21,822 nucleotides of DNA from Acanthaster planci (lineage: Eukaryota; Echinodermata; Asteroidea; Valvatida; Acanthasteridae), in contig NW_019091781.1 in NCBI RefSeq assembly GCF_001949145.1, positions 11,394 to 33,215 of the forward strand, written 5' to 3'. The translations under genes and the position numbers were made by a program. How positions within the stretch are numbered: the stretch's first letter is position 1; each line of letters starts with the position of its first letter. This document shows, in pieces, positions 18,429-21,822 of this stretch. Below the pieces are notes generated by a model. It had not been told where the DNA came from. It worked only from the letters and a program-made list of their open reading frames with translations, and searched no databases.

Positions 18429-18557
18429 ATGGACGTGTATAACAAAAATGGGCAAAATTGGACATGGGTGCTAAAGCGTCACATAACTATAAGCCGTAAA
18501 CAGTTAAGATACAATTTGCCTACACAAACAGATAAAGAAGTAATCTTGGGGATTTGA
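18429..18557 (+). CDS. Small protein-like ORF or last exon, unidentified
   Basis: TTCTTTGTTTTAG^GTC (18412-18428) is a good acceptor, and three bases later an ATG opens 42 codons to TGA 18555-18557. The residues are protein-like, with balanced charge and three aromatics early (MDVYNKNGQNWTWVLKRH), then NLPTQTDKEVILGI. It does not join in frame to the exons at 17752 or 18074 through the visible sites, so it may be an alternative last exon or chance. No domain is recognised. Confidence 0.3.
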   Translation: MDVYNKNGQNWTWVLKRHITISRKQLRYNLPTQTDKEVILGI

Positions 18558-20504
18558 CTATCTGGGTTTGGGGGTTTAAGGCGTAGTGTGCGCACCTTGA
18601 AAAAATGATTGCTGATAAAAAAATAAAAGGTTACCAAAAGTTTCATCCATGTCAAAAAATACTGCATATACATGTACCATGTTACAAATCAACAAAATTT
18701 ATCGCACCATACCTTTGAGACCAAACACTCCGGCACCCATTTGACCAGTGAATCCAATTCTCTAGCCAAACGTATCCTATTTTTTAAGATGACATGATGC
18801 ATATGGCAACAAGCCAGTGTACTTGAATTGGACTGTTCGCCTGTCCACCCTTGATTGAGGTGCCACAGTGATGTACCACAAGGGCTATTCCCCTCTACAG
18901 GTGCCAGTGGAGGGCACTTGAGTTTACCTCATTTGCCATGTGATTTTGTAAAGCTTCATTATTTTAGACAGGTGCCTAACAGGTTGCATGTGCTGTGCAC
19001 CTAAATAGTTCTATTACATTTTTATTGTTTGCTCTAATATAATTACACAACGGCCATTGGTGTGTTGGTGAATAGTGGTCATTGGGTATCACTATATCTG
19101 AGTTGTGGTCTTGGGTATCACAACCACTGTTGATATGTTGGTGGTCATGGGTACCCCCTATAGTGATCTTTGTTGAGATTGCTTGACTCCTTAATCCAGT
19201 TTGCCCTAAATTTGTGGTATTGGTATTCCAGATGAACAGTTAAATGTTAATTAAAATTGAAGCTGTGGCGAGAGACACATACAATAAAACTGCCTTGTTG
19301 GTGTGCCTATTCTTTCAGGAGTTTGAGTATAATCCATTGTTAGTTTCGTGTTATTCTATCTTTAACCTTACTGAGCATCCTGGACTTGGAAAAGTTATTC
19401 TATGTCATTTAAAAGGTTAAGGGATAAGATGATTTTCCTTACTGTTCTGATTCCACGTCACAATTTCTTTTAACGCTCACTTGTAACTAGCTTGATTATG
19501 GAAAATGTAGTACTGGTTGTTGTTGGCAAAGTTTAGGATACATGATTCTGAGATAAATATAACTTGTATGAAGTGTTGGCTCATTGAATTTTCTGGTGTT
19601 TGTCAGGCAGAGTTTTTTTCTGTTTCTTTCTTTTTTATCTTTTATACTTTTGTATTGTTTACCACGCATTAATTTTAAAATCTTGTTTGTTAAGTTTGCT
19701 ACCAGTAGTTTGTAACCATTTTCCCCATTTTGGTTTATAATTTGTATTTAGTTTTTTTATAATACTGCAGTGTCCACGATACTTGGTTTAATACAGTGCT
19801 GGTCAAATAGGAATTTCAGCATCAAGTTGTTTCCTGTCACTGGTGATTAAGTTTTTAAACGAAGTGCATTTAGTGTAGAAGTTAAAAGATTATCTCTTCT
19901 GTTTTAGCTGTTTTGTGCACTCACCTCACTTTTGGTTTTGACCCTGGGACACAGCTGTGGAGCATGAAGTGAACTGGCAGTGTAGGGTCCAGATGGCCTT
20001 GGTGCCACTGGCCAAGGAGTGTGTGTGTGTGTTAAGGCACCCCTGGGAAGGATTGGGGTATGCTTTGTCTTTTCTCTTGTTTCAGTGTTATATTTTAATG
20101 CCCTGCATTCAGTGAGTTTTATAATGCAAGTTTGGGAAAGGAGTTAGACCTTGGCCAGAGGAGTTGATCTTCTTGTTTCTCTGGGAAGGCTATGTTCTGT
20201 TGAGTGAGGTATACTTTAATACTGGATGATCAGTAGANTTATCAATGGTTAAAATGTAATTTGTCAGTTGAAATTGGTGGAGTTTATCTTGATTTCCACA
20301 TTATAATTTGGACTTTTTGTGTATTTTCTGTTACGGGGTTTTTCCTTGTGCCATACAATTTGCACTCTATTAAAGTCCAAATACCACCACATTCTGATGT
20401 GTGTCAAGCATGTTTTATTGCTCACAGCAAATTGCAGGTGTGTTTTTAAATCCACAAGCAATTTATATTACATTTAATTTTACAATTACATTTATAATTT
20501 ACAG
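18558..20504. other. T-rich non-coding stretch, no gene supported
   Basis: No coding frame above chance is present. The plus strand is T-rich and resembles introns or 3' untranslated sequence. Three degenerate copies of GTGGTCATTGGGTATCAC lie at about 19075-19155, and a short GT run near 20020-20032. An isolated N lies at 20238. The open frame at 20261-20449 has no motif. Confidence 0.5.
19075..19155 (+). repeat. Degenerate minisatellite, three units of 30-36 bp
   Basis: GTGGTCATTGGGTATCAC (19075-19092), GTGGTCTTGGGTATCAC (19105-19121) and GTGGTCATGGGTAC (19141-19154) share a core with variable spacers. Confidence 0.6.
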
Positions 20505-20543
20505 CAACTCAATCAGTTACATTGCTTATGATCAATAGCAAAG

Positions 20544-20669
20544 ATGCCAGTCTGTACACGATGCTCAAATGAAAGGAAAGACAAGTCCGAGGCGATATAC
20601 CCCTGTCCCACTTCAAGATGTGAATGGACGTATAACAAGACACCGGCGGACCCGGAGGGAGCCAGCTAA
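20544..20669 (+). CDS. Small four-cysteine protein or exon, unidentified
   Basis: An ATG after an in-frame TGA opens 41 codons to TAA at 20667-20669. Cysteines are spaced C4-x2-C7-x13-C21-x4-C26 (CTRCSN, then YPCPTSRCEW), which could bind one zinc ion. The codons are GC-rich (GCG, GAC, CCG, GAG) in a very AT-rich surrounding, which argues for real coding. TTATAATTTACAG at 20492-20504 could be an acceptor, with an untranslated lead of 39 nt before the ATG. A GTAAGA donor lies at 20700, and AATAAA at 21011 could end the transcript. No family is recognised. It may be a microprotein, or a terminal exon if the frame continues from elsewhere. Confidence 0.4.
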   Translation: MPVCTRCSNERKDKSEAIYPCPTSRCEWTYNKTPADPEGAS

Positions 20670-21822
20670 ACATCCCAAGAATGGATGTACATTGTACTTG
20701 TAAGAATTTTGCCAAATGACAAAATCAAAACTAATCCACGTACTGTACATGTATGTGCATTTCTGTTAGAAAAAGGTTGGCATGCTGCTGGACTGAAAAG
20801 GCCATCAAAGAGTGGAAATTATTTGTATTACAAGTCTTTCAAGTCTTCCCTCCTAGAGTGATAACTTGTAATTTGTTGGCACTTGCAACTGGCATGTATT
20901 ATGGAAGTTTCCATACCTCATGACGAATGTGTATATTGTGAAATACAAAGGTTATACATGTAAGTACGTATGTATATGTACAAGTAGCAGATTGTAAAAT
21001 CATTTGTGAAAATAAATGTGTTCACTGCTATAAATATGGGCTTTGTAAAGAGAAATATTGGCAGATTTTAAGTAAAAATAAGTCTAAAGAACTTTTTAAG
21101 GGACAGTCGTCATTGTTTATTTGTTGCCAAGGTTTTTTAATTACATGTATAGTGTTCACGATACTTGGGTCTCTAAAGATAAGGAAACAGCATTACAGAT
21201 GTAAATGTGTGATACTTGTCCTGATCTATGTCGACTTTACATTGGTACTTTGAATTTACTTGCTTAACTGCTCAATATTTGGGCAGTAACTGAATGGAGG
21301 CCATCACATCTGTCAGTGCAGTGTGTTGGCTTTCAGTATGCCACATTAAGTATTCTGTCATTGAAACCATGCCACAGAAAAAAGACACAAGTGCAGAAGG
21401 GGGATGGGAACTGATTTTTGTCCAAGCCTCAGGGTCCATCCTTGATTGTGACAGAACTAATTAGTGAAGTGCCTCAATACAAGCCTTTGTATTCTCACTC
21501 AACTGTCAAATTGGAATGCTGTATTCTAAAAGAATGATACAGGTAAATTTGTGGAACACTGGCAATTACACTGGCCTTCCATGTTAATCCATGAGAAAGA
21601 TGGCTGCCAGTAGAATTTAAATGTCAGTTCGTAGCATGTTAAGACAATTTTCTGTCCATATCACCGGAGACCATCACAAGCAGGCAATTCTTCCCCTTTT
21701 CATTAAAATTGAGAACAATCCTGAATTACCATGCTTATGGATCCTTTCATTTGAGATGCATGAGTAGGATGTGCAGTGCTGATGCACTTCAAGGAATTTT
21801 TCTAGATTATTCGAATAGTCAT
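20670..21822. other. Non-coding 3' region, no gene supported
   Basis: The region is AT-rich with TACATGTA at 20746, 20955 and 21142 and AATAAA at 21011-21016. A 31-codon ATG frame at 21369-21464 is too short to support. Nothing else is recognised. Confidence 0.5.
21011..21016 (+). terminator. Poly(A) signal AATAAA, possible
   Basis: AATAAATGTGTT is followed by mixed G/T sequence, about 340 bp after the small ORF at 20544-20669. The pairing with that ORF is inferred from position only. Confidence 0.3.

Noticed and set aside
21369-21464. 31-codon ATG frame with protein-like residues
   Set aside because: It is too short to stand out from chance, has no motif and no flanking splice or poly(A) support.
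1-21822. tRNA, rRNA, CRISPR array or bacterial operon
   Set aside because: No A/B-box pair or cloverleaf, no rRNA signature, no regularly spaced repeat-spacer array and no Shine-Dalgarno-led gene series were seen.

Overview
The window looks like nuclear DNA from an animal, most likely a marine invertebrate. It is AT-rich and mostly non-coding. It carries GT-AG intron boundaries with T-rich acceptors, AATAAA poly(A) signals, a metazoan-type Ty3/gypsy retrotransposon, many short hairpins, and a strong excess of the palindrome TACATGTA. No bacterial or organellar feature is visible. The phylum cannot be fixed from this sequence alone.

Layout. Positions 1-1276 hold no gene I can support, only hairpins and a GC-rich island near 760-925. 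A damaged two-finger C2H2 zinc-finger gene runs on the minus strand (1830 to 1277). A single N at 1886 marks the point where the sequence changes to the plus-strand body of a 5'-truncated Ty3/gypsy LTR element (about 1887-8751). Its parts in order are: a gag remnant; a probable -1 frameshift signal (GGGAAAC at 2442-2448, hairpin after a 5-nt spacer); pol with protease, reverse transcriptase, RNase H and integrase; an untranslated stretch; a purine tract; and a 3' LTR. The element is disabled. The gag nucleocapsid is frame-shifted, the RT catalytic box reads YLDN, one extra A breaks pol between RT and RNase H, the integrase zinc site has lost a His, and a TAG interrupts the C-terminal tail. No 5' LTR or primer-binding site is in the window. 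The LTR region contains two 98%-identical 111-bp copies, and the 826 bp from the end of one to the end of the other has intron-like GT...AG ends.

From 8752 to about 15600 the sequence is intergenic. It contains a large decayed reading frame of unknown family (about 10292-12054), a palindrome inside GATATTACC repeats, a pair of 163-bp-spaced direct repeats, and several hairpins. From 15650 to 18210 there are signs of host genes or domesticated elements on the plus strand: a short zinc-ribbon ORF resembling the N-terminus of Merlin-type transposases, then a plausible spliced gene (exons near 16832-16951, 17752-17920, 18074-18171; poly(A) signal at 18202). Beyond it lie two small protein-like ORFs (18429-18557 and 20544-20669, the latter with four cysteines and GC-rich codons) in otherwise T-rich non-coding DNA.

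Only the retrotransposon parts form a coherent system. The rest is an intron-rich or intergenic landscape with fragments whose identity needs searches I could not run.
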